NCBI GenBank assembly: GCA_002716355.1
Contig: PBAU01000001.1
Location: 10,573-22,116, forward strand
Direction: 5' to 3'
Length of the DNA stretch: 11,544 bases
Origin: a bacterium
Lineage (GTDB): Bacteria > UBP7 > UBA6624
Part shown: positions 1 through 7,704 of the stretch, piece by piece
How the letters are laid out: each line of letters starts with the position of its first letter
Numbering within the stretch: position 1 is the first letter of the stretch
Made by a program: the position numbers and the translations under genes
Notes under the pieces: generated by a model
What the model was told of the DNA's origin: nothing
The model's input: the letters and a program-made list of their open reading frames with translations, nothing else
Databases searched by the model: none

Positions 1-119
1 GGTAATTGAAATTTTGAACTTATATCCTTTAGCTGCGAGGCTACCTCTAAGGATAAGTTTTCACTCTCAAGTGAACAAGGTCCTGCAATTAAAAATTTTG
101 AAGAAAATTGTTTAAGCAT
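1..119 (-). CDS. kdsA: KdsA, 3-deoxy-D-manno-octulosonate 8-phosphate synthase, N-terminal fragment (cut by window edge)
   Basis: Thirty-nine codons are visible from an ATG at 119 to the window edge. They contain FLIAGPCSLESE at about residues 9-20, the N-terminal signature of the KDO8P synthase/DAHP synthase fold. Here it lies about ten residues from the start, as in KdsA. AroG-type DAHP synthases carry a longer N-terminal extension before this motif. KdsA condenses phosphoenolpyruvate with D-arabinose 5-phosphate to make KDO 8-phosphate for the LPS inner core. The start lies 13 bases after the stop of the lipid A acyltransferase gene, in the same direction, which supports an LPS role. No clear Shine-Dalgarno is seen in the short AT-rich spacer. 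The call rests on a short stretch, so a DAHP synthase of an unusual short form is not excluded. Confidence 0.8.
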   Translation of the reverse strand, partial: MLKQFSSKFLIAGPCSLESENLSLEVASQLKDISSKFQL

Positions 120-132
120 CAATTTGTTTTAA

Positions 133-984
133 TTAACCTACCTTCCATCTATTGTGCAACCAAAGCCATTGGCTAGGCTCCTCCATTATAAGTTCAACAA
201 TTTCATTTGAATACTGCTGCACTGCCTCTTCTTGGCTAAGTTTACCAAGTTTTTTAGAAGGTCTAATAACCCATTCAAAAGAACCCCATTCAACCCTCCT
301 GACTATAGAAACCACTGCAGAACAATCAAACTTAAGCGAAAGGTTGTAAGCTCCCGTAAACGCCCTTGCTGGCCTTCCCATAAAGTCTACAACTATACCG
401 TTAGCAGAGTGTTGGTCAGAAACCAAGCCAGCAACAGCACCCTTTTTCATAATTTTAGAAATCTTAGCAAGGTCACGCCAATGTCTTGTTAGGTTTAGCA
501 TGCCGAATTTAGATCTTGTTTCAAGTGCAAGATCATTAAGGAGGCTATTGCTTTGCGCTCTTCCAACTGCAATTAAAGGTATATCAAGGTTCTTTTTAAA
601 AAACGCTCCACAGATTTCCCAATTACCATAATGTGCAGTTACCATGATGCCGCCTTTTTTAATTGATTTGATATTTTTGAAACCACTTTTTTTAAGCTTT
701 ATCAATTTAAAAAAATCTTTACCATGAAGATGCATATAAAAAATTTCAACCATTGTTAAAGCAAGATTGTAAAAACTTTTTTTCAGAATTTTTTCACATT
801 CAGATATAGAAACATCAACGAAAACCAGTCTCATTCTCTGGATGGCTCTTTTTCTTGGGCTGATCATCAGGGGCCATAATAAAGAAAAATAAAGTTTACC
901 TAAAGTTTCACCATGTTGAAATGGCACTACTCTTACCAAAAACATAGCAAGGTAAAGTAAAAACTTTTCAAATATTCTTCTCAA
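133..984 (-). CDS. lpxL: LpxL/HtrB-family lipid A late acyltransferase
   Basis: A 283-residue protein of the lysophospholipid acyltransferase (LpxL/LpxM) family, which transfers a secondary acyl chain from acyl-ACP to KDO2-lipid IVA at the inner membrane. Visible marks are a hydrophobic N-terminal anchor at about residues 8-22, the catalytic H-x4-E motif in AHYGNWE (His118, Glu123), a GLVSDQHS segment at 186-193, and a C-terminal PSQWLWLHNRWK (270-281) typical of the family. Its length is slightly below the usual 290-310. The start is a TTG: the only upstream in-frame codons are ATC and then the TAA of the preceding gene, and the next ATG (codon 14) would remove half of the membrane anchor. 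Downstream lies kdsA, another LPS gene. Which acyl position it serves cannot be read from the sequence, so the symbol is a family-level assignment. Confidence 0.88.
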   Translation of the reverse strand: MRRIFEKFLLYLAMFLVRVVPFQHGETLGKLYFSLLWPLMISPRKRAIQRMRLVFVDVSISECEKILKKSFYNLALTMVEIFYMHLHGKDFFKLIKLKKSGFKNIKSIKKGGIMVTAHYGNWEICGAFFKKNLDIPLIAVGRAQSNSLLNDLALETRSKFGMLNLTRHWRDLAKISKIMKKGAVAGLVSDQHSANGIVVDFMGRPARAFTGAYNLSLKFDCSAVVSIVRRVEWGSFEWVIRPSKKLGKLSQEEAVQQYSNEIVELIMEEPSQWLWLHNRWKVG

Positions 985-996
985 GATTTAAACCTT
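982..996 (-). promoter_or_regulatory. Shine-Dalgarno and TTG start of the acyltransferase gene
   Basis: On the minus strand an AAGG element (plus-strand 993-996) sits 8 bases before TTG at 984. It lies inside the last codons of the dehydrogenase gene, whose TAA (988-990) is in phase with the TTG. This spacing supports TTG as the start, since the in-phase stop leaves no other usual start codon upstream. Confidence 0.5.
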
Positions 997-1947
997 GATT
1001 GGCGTAAGTGGGTCAATACCTTGCAAAACATTAATTACATTTTGAGCTGCTAAATGAGCCATGCCATTCCTGGAATTCACAGAAGCACTGCCGGTATGGG
1101 GGGCCAGAACAACTTGATCCATACTTAACAATGGGTTATTTTTTTCTGGGGGCTCTGGGTCATACACATCTAAGCCAGCACCTAAAATCTCCCCTTCAAC
1201 AAGAGCCCTATATAAATCAGCCTCATCCACTAAACCACCTCTTGCAGCATTAATTAATATTGAATTTTTTTTCATCTTTTTAAAAGCTGCGTAATTCATA
1301 ATTTTTTTTGTAGACTCCAAAAGAGGCGCATGCAGGCTTAAAAAATCACTCTCAGCCAAAAGATCATCAAAATCAACTCTTCTTGCATTTAACTCATTTT
1401 CACCTTCCTCCCATGGGAAAGCATCAGTATAAAGAATCTTCATATTAAAACCTTTTGCTCTTTTCGCTACCGCCCTGCCAATTCTGCCAGCACCAAAAAT
1501 ACCAAGTGTTGCTTCCCATAGATCCTGCCCAATCAGCAAGCTGGGGGACCAGCCTTTATACTGGCCTTTTTCAGTCATTTTATGACCCTCGACAATTCGC
1601 CTAGCACAAGACATCATCAATGCCCAGGTGAGATCCGCAGTTGCTTCAGTTAAAACATCAGGTGTATTTGTACAGATAACATCATGTTCACAACACGCTT
1701 TCACATCTATATTATCGAAACCAACAGCATAATTTGCAACAATTTTCAAATTAGGAGCATTTTTTAACAAATCAGTATCCACCTTATCTGTTAACAAGGT
1801 AATTAGAGCATCTGCATCCTGCACCTTGCTTAAAAGCAAATCTCTTGGTATCACGCAATCATCCTCATGTATCCAAACATCATGAGATGCATTGCGAATC
1901 ATCTGTTCGGCATCACCAGGCAACTTTCTAGTTATAACAACTTTCAT
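988..1947 (-). CDS. D-2-hydroxyacid dehydrogenase, glyoxylate/hydroxypyruvate reductase type
   Basis: A 319-residue NAD(P)-dependent D-isomer-specific 2-hydroxyacid dehydrogenase, full length for the family. The substrate loop NYAVGFDNID is at 72-81, the Rossmann dinucleotide motif GAGRIG at 152-157, and the catalytic set is complete: Arg236 in NAARGGLVDE, Glu265 in DVYDPEPP, and His284 in APHTGSAS. The sequence looks most like the glyoxylate reductase/D-glycerate dehydrogenase branch, which interconverts glyoxylate and glycolate or hydroxypyruvate and D-glycerate in the cytoplasm. The acidic Asp175 after the second strand (LYTD) suggests a preference for NADH, which is an inference. Its ATG overlaps the metG stop as ATGA, so translation is probably coupled. 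Exact substrate is unproven; 2-ketogluconate reductase or another subfamily remains possible. Confidence 0.9.
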   Translation of the reverse strand: MKVVITRKLPGDAEQMIRNASHDVWIHEDDCVIPRDLLLSKVQDADALITLLTDKVDTDLLKNAPNLKIVANYAVGFDNIDVKACCEHDVICTNTPDVLTEATADLTWALMMSCARRIVEGHKMTEKGQYKGWSPSLLIGQDLWEATLGIFGAGRIGRAVAKRAKGFNMKILYTDAFPWEEGENELNARRVDFDDLLAESDFLSLHAPLLESTKKIMNYAAFKKMKKNSILINAARGGLVDEADLYRALVEGEILGAGLDVYDPEPPEKNNPLLSMDQVVLAPHTGSASVNSRNGMAHLAAQNVINVLQGIDPLTPIKV

Positions 1948-3821
1948 TTCACTATAGTACCATTCGAAACTTGTTTTTGAGGGTGTAAAGCAATTGGACC
2001 ACCATCATCAGCACAAAGAATCATTCCTTCACTCATCTCGCCTCGAAGCTTTACGGGTTCAAGGTTTGCAACAACAACAACTTGTTTTCCAATCATTTCA
2101 TCTACTGTATAGTGGCCAGCTAATCCAGCAACTATCTGCCTGACTGAATCCTCTCCAAGATCTACCTTAAACACTAATAGCCTGTCTGCATCCGGGTGTT
2201 TTTTTCCTGAAGTAATTGTGCCTATTTTTAATTTTGTTTTAAAAAAACTTTTAATATCAATATTTTCTTTTTTTTGATTCATTTTGCTCTCCTTGTGATT
2301 CTTTTCCTTGATGTCAATTCTTGGAAATAATTGTTTGAATGATTTTAAATCCTTAACGGGTGGAACAAATTCATTATCATCAGCTGGCATGGTTGGTTGA
2401 GAATTAAAAATCTTCAAAATGCTATCAGAGCTTGCGGGAAGAAGGGGGTTTAGCATATTTCCGATTGTCAAAATGGCATCACACAGGTGGAAAAAAACAT
2501 CATTTACCTCTTGGTGTTTTTTATTCTTGTAAAGGTTCCATGGTTGTTTTTCATCTAAATATTTATGTCCCCAGCGAACCAAATCTAAAATTGCCTCCAT
2601 TGAATTTCGAGGATTTAAGGATTCAAATCCGGCATGCCACTCTTTTATACAATTTGTTTTTTTGCTTAAGTATGTTTTGCTGATGCTCCCAGCAGGCTTG
2701 ACTGAACAGTCAAGATATCTATCAATCATTGATAAAGACCTGTGTATTAGGTTGCCTATCTCATTCGCTAAAAATGAATTGTAAAAATTAAAAAACTGTT
2801 CAACTGTAACAGCACCATCGCTGCCAAATGGAACAGAATAAAGACAAAAAAATCTCAAAGAATCCTCTTCATTTAATCCAGTTTTTCTTGTAATTTTTAA
2901 AGGGTCTATGACATTTCCAAGACTTTTTGACATTTTCGTATTTCCAACAGTTAAATAACCGTGAACAAACATGCCTTTAGGTAATGGTAGTTCTGCGGCC
3001 ATCAACAAAGCCGGCCACACACCTGCATGAAACCATAGTATATCTTTTGCAAGAAGGTGAAAAGAGTTTTTCCATCTATCTTCCCATTGGTCATCTTTAT
3101 CCCAGTTTACACCTGATAAATATGTTGTCAAAGCATCAAACCAAACATAAAAAACATTTTCTGCATCATCAGGTATTGGAACTGCGAAGTTCAATCTTGA
3201 CCTAGGTCTAGAAATGCATAAATCTTCAACTTCACCATTCAACCTTGCCAGAATTTCTTTCCGCCTACCAGGTGGATTGATGAAATTAGGATTATCTTGA
3301 ATAAAACTTGCTACTTTTGGAGCCCATTCTGAAAGTGGAAAAAACCAAGCGTCTTCTTTAACCTTCTCCAAATCATCACCTGTATCTGGATCTAAATAAT
3401 TGCTTTTTTTTGCTTCTAACTCTGGAACAAACCTGGCCTCACGAACATTGTACCAACCCTCGTAAATGCCTTTTTTAACTTGATTTTTTGCTTTTAGTTT
3501 TAAAAACAATCTTTTAACATCCTGATGATGCTCTGGGTCATCTGTGTGAATGAATTGATGATCATCGATATTCAAATGTCGCATAAGTTCATGCCATTTT
3601 GGACGCATTTTTTTTACAAAATCTTCCGCTTTTAACTTTTCAACCATAGCTATTTTTTCAATTTTTTCAGCATGTTCATCAGTGCCTGTTGTCATTAAAA
3701 CCTCTTGTCCATTGAGCCTAATGTATCTACAAAAAACATCAGCAAAAATACTTGTGTATGCATGGCCAAGGTGAGGGTTGGCGTTTGGATAAAAAATAGG
3801 TGTTGTGATATGTCTAAACAT
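1944..3821 (-). CDS. metG: Methionyl-tRNA synthetase with C-terminal tRNA-binding domain
   Basis: A 625-residue class I aminoacyl-tRNA synthetase that charges tRNA-Met. The HIGH-type motif is PHLGH (16-20) and the KMSKS motif is exact at 296-300. The anticodon-binding helical domain includes DEKQPW at 423-428. The connective 'knuckle' (about 116-160) starts YEGWYNVRE and has no cysteine, so it should not bind zinc; this resembles alphaproteobacterial enzymes rather than E. coli MetG. A lysine-rich linker (505-520) leads to an EMAPII/Trbp111-like OB-fold domain (about 521-625) with KIGTI, HPDADRLL and ANLEPVKLRGEMSEGM. The core alone is about 513 residues, the usual length of MetG lacking this domain. 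The gene overlaps the DUF3084 gene upstream (TAATG) and the dehydrogenase gene downstream (ATGA). Confidence 0.97.
   Translation of the reverse strand: MFRHITTPIFYPNANPHLGHAYTSIFADVFCRYIRLNGQEVLMTTGTDEHAEKIEKIAMVEKLKAEDFVKKMRPKWHELMRHLNIDDHQFIHTDDPEHHQDVKRLFLKLKAKNQVKKGIYEGWYNVREARFVPELEAKKSNYLDPDTGDDLEKVKEDAWFFPLSEWAPKVASFIQDNPNFINPPGRRKEILARLNGEVEDLCISRPRSRLNFAVPIPDDAENVFYVWFDALTTYLSGVNWDKDDQWEDRWKNSFHLLAKDILWFHAGVWPALLMAAELPLPKGMFVHGYLTVGNTKMSKSLGNVIDPLKITRKTGLNEEDSLRFFCLYSVPFGSDGAVTVEQFFNFYNSFLANEIGNLIHRSLSMIDRYLDCSVKPAGSISKTYLSKKTNCIKEWHAGFESLNPRNSMEAILDLVRWGHKYLDEKQPWNLYKNKKHQEVNDVFFHLCDAILTIGNMLNPLLPASSDSILKIFNSQPTMPADDNEFVPPVKDLKSFKQLFPRIDIKEKNHKESKMNQKKENIDIKSFFKTKLKIGTITSGKKHPDADRLLVFKVDLGEDSVRQIVAGLAGHYTVDEMIGKQVVVVANLEPVKLRGEMSEGMILCADDGGPIALHPQKQVSNGTIVK
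2280..2294 (-). promoter_or_regulatory. Possible internal ribosome-binding site and ATG for a separate tRNA-binding domain within metG
   Basis: On the minus strand an AAGGAG element (plus-strand 2289-2294) lies 6 bases before the in-frame ATG for Met514 of MetG (2280-2282). It is one of the best Shine-Dalgarno matches in the window, better than that of most true starts here. Initiation here would give a 112-residue protein consisting of the tRNA-binding domain alone, close to the size of free-standing Trbp111-type proteins. The element falls in a lysine/glutamate-rich linker whose codons (AAG GAG) can form it by chance. Confidence 0.35.
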
Positions 3822-5110
3822 TATTGACCCTCAATGATAATTTCTATTTTAGACATAGATTCAAAATTGTAAATATCTTTAGTTATTCGAACTGATGCCA
3901 AAGCACCGTTTTCAAAACTAACCATCTCTTCGGCCCTGTTTGTAAGCTTCCATGTTGGGTAAAAAACTCTTTTTTGAGTTTTCACATCTGGAAAGATACC
4001 TTTAGATTCCGCAATCTCCTCAATCAAGCTAATCAAAGACTGTAAAAATAAATAATTATTCTGAACAAGAGCGGTATCCTCAAAGAACCGTTCTGCCAGA
4101 ATCTCCCCTTCTTTAAAAATGATGCCCGAAGGAACCCATTCAAATATTACTTTCACTGCATCTCCCACAAAAACATTTGAGAGAACGGATGTTCTTAAAA
4201 AATAATTTCCAGATTTTTTTGAACCTAAAGCTCTTGCTGCAAGCGTATCTGCGGTTTCAAATGCAAAACTAACACCCAGGCTTTCAATGTCAGAAATCAT
4301 TTTTTGAAAACTGCTTTTTAAATAATCGCCTAAAAGCAAAGGGTCCAAATCCGCAGGGACCATTAATCTTTTCAATTCTTGACCCTTAACCAAAACCAAA
4401 GTTCCCTCAGAAGCTCGAACCTCTGCATCATTCAATGCAGCTGTTAGCTGCAGTAAATCCTTTTGAAGATCATCTAATTGATTATTTTTTTCAAGTAATT
4501 CATTTTCTGTTTTTTGCAGATTGATACTTAATTCTGAAATGCTGTCATTCAATTTTTTTTCTTCCTCTTTTAAAGTCAGAACCTGATTTTCTTTTTCAGA
4601 AAGTTCCTGGGTTAAAGAAAGTCCTTGCTCTTTTAAAGTTTGGATTTGTGCATTTAAAACTTCCGCCTGTTTAGATGAGTTCATTATCTCAATTTCTAAC
4701 TGCTCTTTCAGGATCGTGAGATCTTGTATCTGGTTGTTACTATCATTTAAATCTATTTCTAATTTTCCAAAATTTATTTCAAGATCTTTATAGGAAATCT
4801 GCAAATCTGAATATGTATCCTCTATACCCTGAAGCTGCTCTGAACTTTCTGCAAGCTCCTTTTTAATTGCCTGAATCCGAAAAACAGCATCCTGAAAATC
4901 ACTACTTACAAAGGATAACAATCCGTAAATAAAGGCTGAAACCAAAAAACCAATCATGCCTGCCCATATTGCAGATGCATACTTGGGCCTTAGGCCTAGC
5001 AATCTTTTTTTACTTTTTGAATATCTTCTACCTGCTATATCTCCCAAATAAGCAATAATCCCTCCAGAAAGCAAGAGGAAAAGAACATTGATTAAACCAT
5101 CATTAAACAT
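3821..5110 (-). CDS. DUF3084-like membrane-anchored coiled-coil protein
   Basis: A 429-residue protein of unknown function. The N-terminus has one membrane segment at about 5-24, a cytoplasmic-type basic stretch containing GRRYSKSKKRLLGLRPKYAS (27-46), and a second membrane segment at about 47-69. A long heptad-rich coiled coil follows (about 75-232), then a C-terminal globular domain (about 235-429) containing FKEGEILAE (332-340). The pairing of a short GDxxGRR..GLRPK segment between two helices, a coiled coil, and a C-terminal domain with a 'GE+LA' motif matches my memory of the DUF3084 family, best known from cyanobacteria and Thermus/Deinococcus. Function is not known. It sits 12 bases downstream of the enoyl-CoA hydratase gene with no visible Shine-Dalgarno, only a T-rich leader, and its stop overlaps the metG start (TAATG). 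The start is kept because the N-terminal helix is part of the family pattern. Confidence 0.75.
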   Translation of the reverse strand: MFNDGLINVLFLLLSGGIIAYLGDIAGRRYSKSKKRLLGLRPKYASAIWAGMIGFLVSAFIYGLLSFVSSDFQDAVFRIQAIKKELAESSEQLQGIEDTYSDLQISYKDLEINFGKLEIDLNDSNNQIQDLTILKEQLEIEIMNSSKQAEVLNAQIQTLKEQGLSLTQELSEKENQVLTLKEEEKKLNDSISELSINLQKTENELLEKNNQLDDLQKDLLQLTAALNDAEVRASEGTLVLVKGQELKRLMVPADLDPLLLGDYLKSSFQKMISDIESLGVSFAFETADTLAARALGSKKSGNYFLRTSVLSNVFVGDAVKVIFEWVPSGIIFKEGEILAERFFEDTALVQNNYLFLQSLISLIEEIAESKGIFPDVKTQKRVFYPTWKLTNRAEEMVSFENGALASVRITKDIYNFESMSKIEIIIEGQ

Positions 5111-5122
5111 AATTAAAAAAAA

Positions 5123-5905
5123 CTATTTTTTTTGATCTGAGTTGTTATTTTGAAAATCAGTAATAGTTTTTTTTGTTGTTTCTAAAGACCAAGATTCTGC
5201 AAATAAATCTGCCTCTTTGATCAATGCATCTTTCTGGGACATCTCCAAATGCAGGCAAAGAGATTGTTTGGCTAACGCAATTGTTTGCTTGTTTTTAACA
5301 AGATACGGTTTTAAAAATTCTTTTGCATCAGCGATTAATTCTTTTGGTCTAGATACCTTTTGTATCAAACCCATTTCAAATGCTTCATCAGCTCTGAACA
5401 AACGACCACTTAAAACCAAATCCAAAGCTTTGGTTCTCCCAAGAAGCTCGACTAACCTTTGGCCACCCCCCCATCCAGGGATAAGACCCAAATTAATTTC
5501 AGTTTGACCAAATTTTGCCCTTGAACTAGCAATTCTAAAATCACAACAAAGCGCAAGCTCCAAGCCTCCGCCAAAACACATTCCATTTACTGCCGCTAAA
5601 GTTACAAGAGGTACGGATTCCATTAAGCTCCATATGCTATTCCCTTTTTGAGCTAAACGAGCTGCACCGGCTGTATCCTGGGACATAAGTTCAGGAAGGT
5701 ATGCCCCCGCTGAAAACATTGGCCCCCGGCCAGTTATTATGATTGCTTTTAAACTATCATTTTTAGAAGCAAGCAAAGCGCACTCTTTAAAGCTATCTGA
5801 AAAAGCATCTGACAAATTATTTAATGGATTCCCTTTGGTGTTAATCGTGATGATCAAACAGTCATCGTCTTGCTTGGCTTCAAAATAATCAGATTGATAA
5901 AACAT
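5123..5905 (-). CDS. Enoyl-CoA hydratase/isomerase family protein (crotonase fold)
   Basis: A 260-residue crotonase-superfamily enzyme, normal length for the family. These enzymes act on acyl-CoA thioesters, typically hydrating trans-2-enoyl-CoA in beta-oxidation. The oxyanion-hole segments SAGA (65-68) and GMCFGGGLELALCCDFR (108-124) are present, and both catalytic glutamates of true hydratases are retained: Glu116 in GGLEL and Glu136 in FGQTEINLGLIPGWGGGQR. One difference is Tyr69 where most hydratases have Asp in SAGAD. The short lysine/asparagine-rich tail is not diagnostic. The ATG overlaps the stop of the HerA-like gene (TGATG), so translation is probably coupled. Nothing in the context reveals the acyl substrate. 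Hydratase activity is likely from the two glutamates; an isomerase or another crotonase activity is possible. Confidence 0.92.
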   Translation of the reverse strand: MFYQSDYFEAKQDDDCLIITINTKGNPLNNLSDAFSDSFKECALLASKNDSLKAIIITGRGPMFSAGAYLPELMSQDTAGAARLAQKGNSIWSLMESVPLVTLAAVNGMCFGGGLELALCCDFRIASSRAKFGQTEINLGLIPGWGGGQRLVELLGRTKALDLVLSGRLFRADEAFEMGLIQKVSRPKELIADAKEFLKPYLVKNKQTIALAKQSLCLHLEMSQKDALIKEADLFAESWSLETTKKTITDFQNNNSDQKK

Positions 5906-7686
5906 CAGAACTTAAACTTAACGTCTCCTTTCTTTTTCCAGTCTGCTGCTTTCGGGGCTCTTTTCCTACCCCTGTCAATTTCTTCTTGTGACTGCAAATA
6001 CATATCTCCGGGCACGCATGGAGGATATGGAAACTGCATAATTACAGGCTGACTATAACGAGCATGCTTCAAAAGCAAAGTTCCCTTCGGGAATATGGCC
6101 ATTTTTTTCTTAACCTCATCCGGAAGGTATGAGTATTCTGGAAGTCCTAATTCAGTTGGCCCAGATCTTCCGTAGCATATAGTTGAACTATTATCTGTGA
6201 CCTGCTTGTCGATCATTGAAGCAAACTGTTCAGCACCGAAAAAAGTAAGACCTAATGATCTTCCTCTAGCAGTAGCGTGAATGATAGACTCCTTCAGTGT
6301 TGTGCTTTTATCTGCTGGAGCAAATTTATTCAACTCATCAACAAACACAATAATATTGTCAAGGCCCTCCTCTTCTGTTTTCATTTCAACCAACTCAAAC
6401 AATCTCTTTAACACCCTTTCAAAAACCATCTGCTGGCCTCTATCGTTTAAGGCCTGAATATCAATAACGTATATATCTCCTGTTTTAAATTCATCTAATG
6501 GTATATCTTGTGGTTTTTCTGGAATATCTCTCGAATTAACCAAACCTTTAAAAAGCTCTGGGAGCGTAACTAAATTTTGAACAAGTTTAAAAAAGGTGGT
6601 TCTCTTATGTCCGTGCCAATGCTCCCTGTCTCTCATTACCCTTCGTTCTTCAACCAAAAAATCAACAAGATCTGGAAACTCTTTAATCGTTTCGTCTTTA
6701 TCAACTATGTCAAGCATATCTTCATATGCTGCTTGAACATTGTCATCCCAATCATCCTCATCAAAAAGCTCTGGTAGGTATTTTCTTAACTCAGGTATAT
6801 CCCAAACAAAATATTCAACAGAACCATCTTGCCTTAAGCTGTTAACTTTTGATGAGGTGGTTGAAGAGTATGGCGCAAAAATACGCAATTGATCAAATGG
6901 TTCAGGAGGAACATTTAGTTCTTTGTATATTTCTCTGTAAAATTCACCTTGTGAACTTTTTTCCTGAAGTTCAGGATTAGCCTTATCTAAAAACAATAAA
7001 TCCTTACCTTTAACATTAAATAAAACTACGCCTATTCTTTTTTTCTTATACTCTTGATTTCTTTGGAAAAAAGTTTGTACTGATTTAAGCATAAACTCAA
7101 CCAAACTTGTTTTGGTAGCCAAACCTGAAATTCCACTAATATTAAAGTGTGCTCCCTCTGGCCCTAAAAGAAATTCAATATCGACATAAATAGGTGTAAG
7201 TTGTCCATCTCCATTTTTAATAACACCTATAGGTACCCCTCTATCCTCAATATAGCCCTCCATATTAAAAGCCCTTCTGACTCCAGCAGGGTTAGCATAA
7301 AAAATATTAGCTCGAGTAACGGGCCTTGCTTTATCATCAGTTGATCCAATGATATTTGCTTTTGCAACAAGAACCTCTGAAACATCTGTTGGCAGTGACT
7401 GATCTGGTTTTCCAAAATCATGTGATATATAGTCAGAAAGAAAGTTTGGCATATCCATAGTTGAACGCAAATCAACAACAGTTCCAAATGTTATATGTCC
7501 ATCATCTCTAACAGCAGCAACAATGTTCCCTAATTCAAGATTTTGCTCCTTTCTAGAAAGCCAAAAATGAAAATAAGAAGAGGTGTTTGGATGTTTTTCA
7601 GTGCTAGCACCCTTTCCTACAAAACCCCACTCAAGGTTTACATATTCATTAAATTTTTCTTCTGCAAAATGAAAATTCTTGTTCAT
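5905..7686 (-). CDS. HerA-like DNA-translocase ATPase (HerA/FtsK superfamily)
   Basis: A 593-residue ATPase. Residues about 15-130 look like the N-terminal HAS-barrel (ELGNIVAAVRDDGHITFGTVVDL at 51-73). The P-loop region is ISGISGLATKTS (183-194): Lys192 and Thr193 fit Walker A, but Thr191 replaces the usual last glycine. A large middle insert (about 230-400) includes an acidic stretch at 307-332. Walker B is IIVFVDE (445-451, Asp450 and Glu451), and ATARGRSLG (471-479) supplies a likely arginine finger. HerA proteins form hexameric rings that pump double-stranded DNA and drive the partner nuclease NurA. The gene directly before this one encodes a NurA-like protein, 18 bases away, which supports that pairing. 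A Shine-Dalgarno AAGGA lies 7 bases before the ATG and fixes the start. The P-loop change is probably a subfamily feature, as all other motifs are intact. Confidence 0.85.
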   Translation of the reverse strand: MNKNFHFAEEKFNEYVNLEWGFVGKGASTEKHPNTSSYFHFWLSRKEQNLELGNIVAAVRDDGHITFGTVVDLRSTMDMPNFLSDYISHDFGKPDQSLPTDVSEVLVAKANIIGSTDDKARPVTRANIFYANPAGVRRAFNMEGYIEDRGVPIGVIKNGDGQLTPIYVDIEFLLGPEGAHFNISGISGLATKTSLVEFMLKSVQTFFQRNQEYKKKRIGVVLFNVKGKDLLFLDKANPELQEKSSQGEFYREIYKELNVPPEPFDQLRIFAPYSSTTSSKVNSLRQDGSVEYFVWDIPELRKYLPELFDEDDWDDNVQAAYEDMLDIVDKDETIKEFPDLVDFLVEERRVMRDREHWHGHKRTTFFKLVQNLVTLPELFKGLVNSRDIPEKPQDIPLDEFKTGDIYVIDIQALNDRGQQMVFERVLKRLFELVEMKTEEEGLDNIIVFVDELNKFAPADKSTTLKESIIHATARGRSLGLTFFGAEQFASMIDKQVTDNSSTICYGRSGPTELGLPEYSYLPDEVKKKMAIFPKGTLLLKHARYSQPVIMQFPYPPCVPGDMYLQSQEEIDRGRKRAPKAADWKKKGDVKFKF

Positions 7687-7704
7687 AATACCATCCTTAC
7701 TATT

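Noticed and set aside
133-984. Fusion or readthrough of the dehydrogenase into the acyltransferase
   Set aside because: The two are in phase across a single TAA, but each is full length for its family and a TTG with a Shine-Dalgarno explains the second gene.
5115-5133. A8-CTA-T8 inverted repeat at the enoyl-CoA hydratase stop codon, as a terminator or a slippage site fusing it to the DUF3084 gene
   Set aside because: The stem is pure A-T with no G-C pairs, so a factor-independent terminator is unlikely, and the operon continues. Slipping by one base in the A tract leads to early stops in both other frames rather than a fusion. The two genes are in phase, so only readthrough of TAG would fuse them, with no supporting signal.
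5217-5507. Plus-strand open frame of 96 codons opposite the enoyl-CoA hydratase gene
   Set aside because: It lies entirely antisense to a gene with intact catalytic motifs, has no recognisable domain or ribosome-binding site, and reads like a shadow frame. The same applies to the other open frames antisense to or inside the genes listed.
7227-7487. Second minus-strand open frame of 86 codons inside the HerA-like gene
   Set aside because: It lies in another phase within the N-terminal half of a well-supported ATPase and shows no motif of its own.
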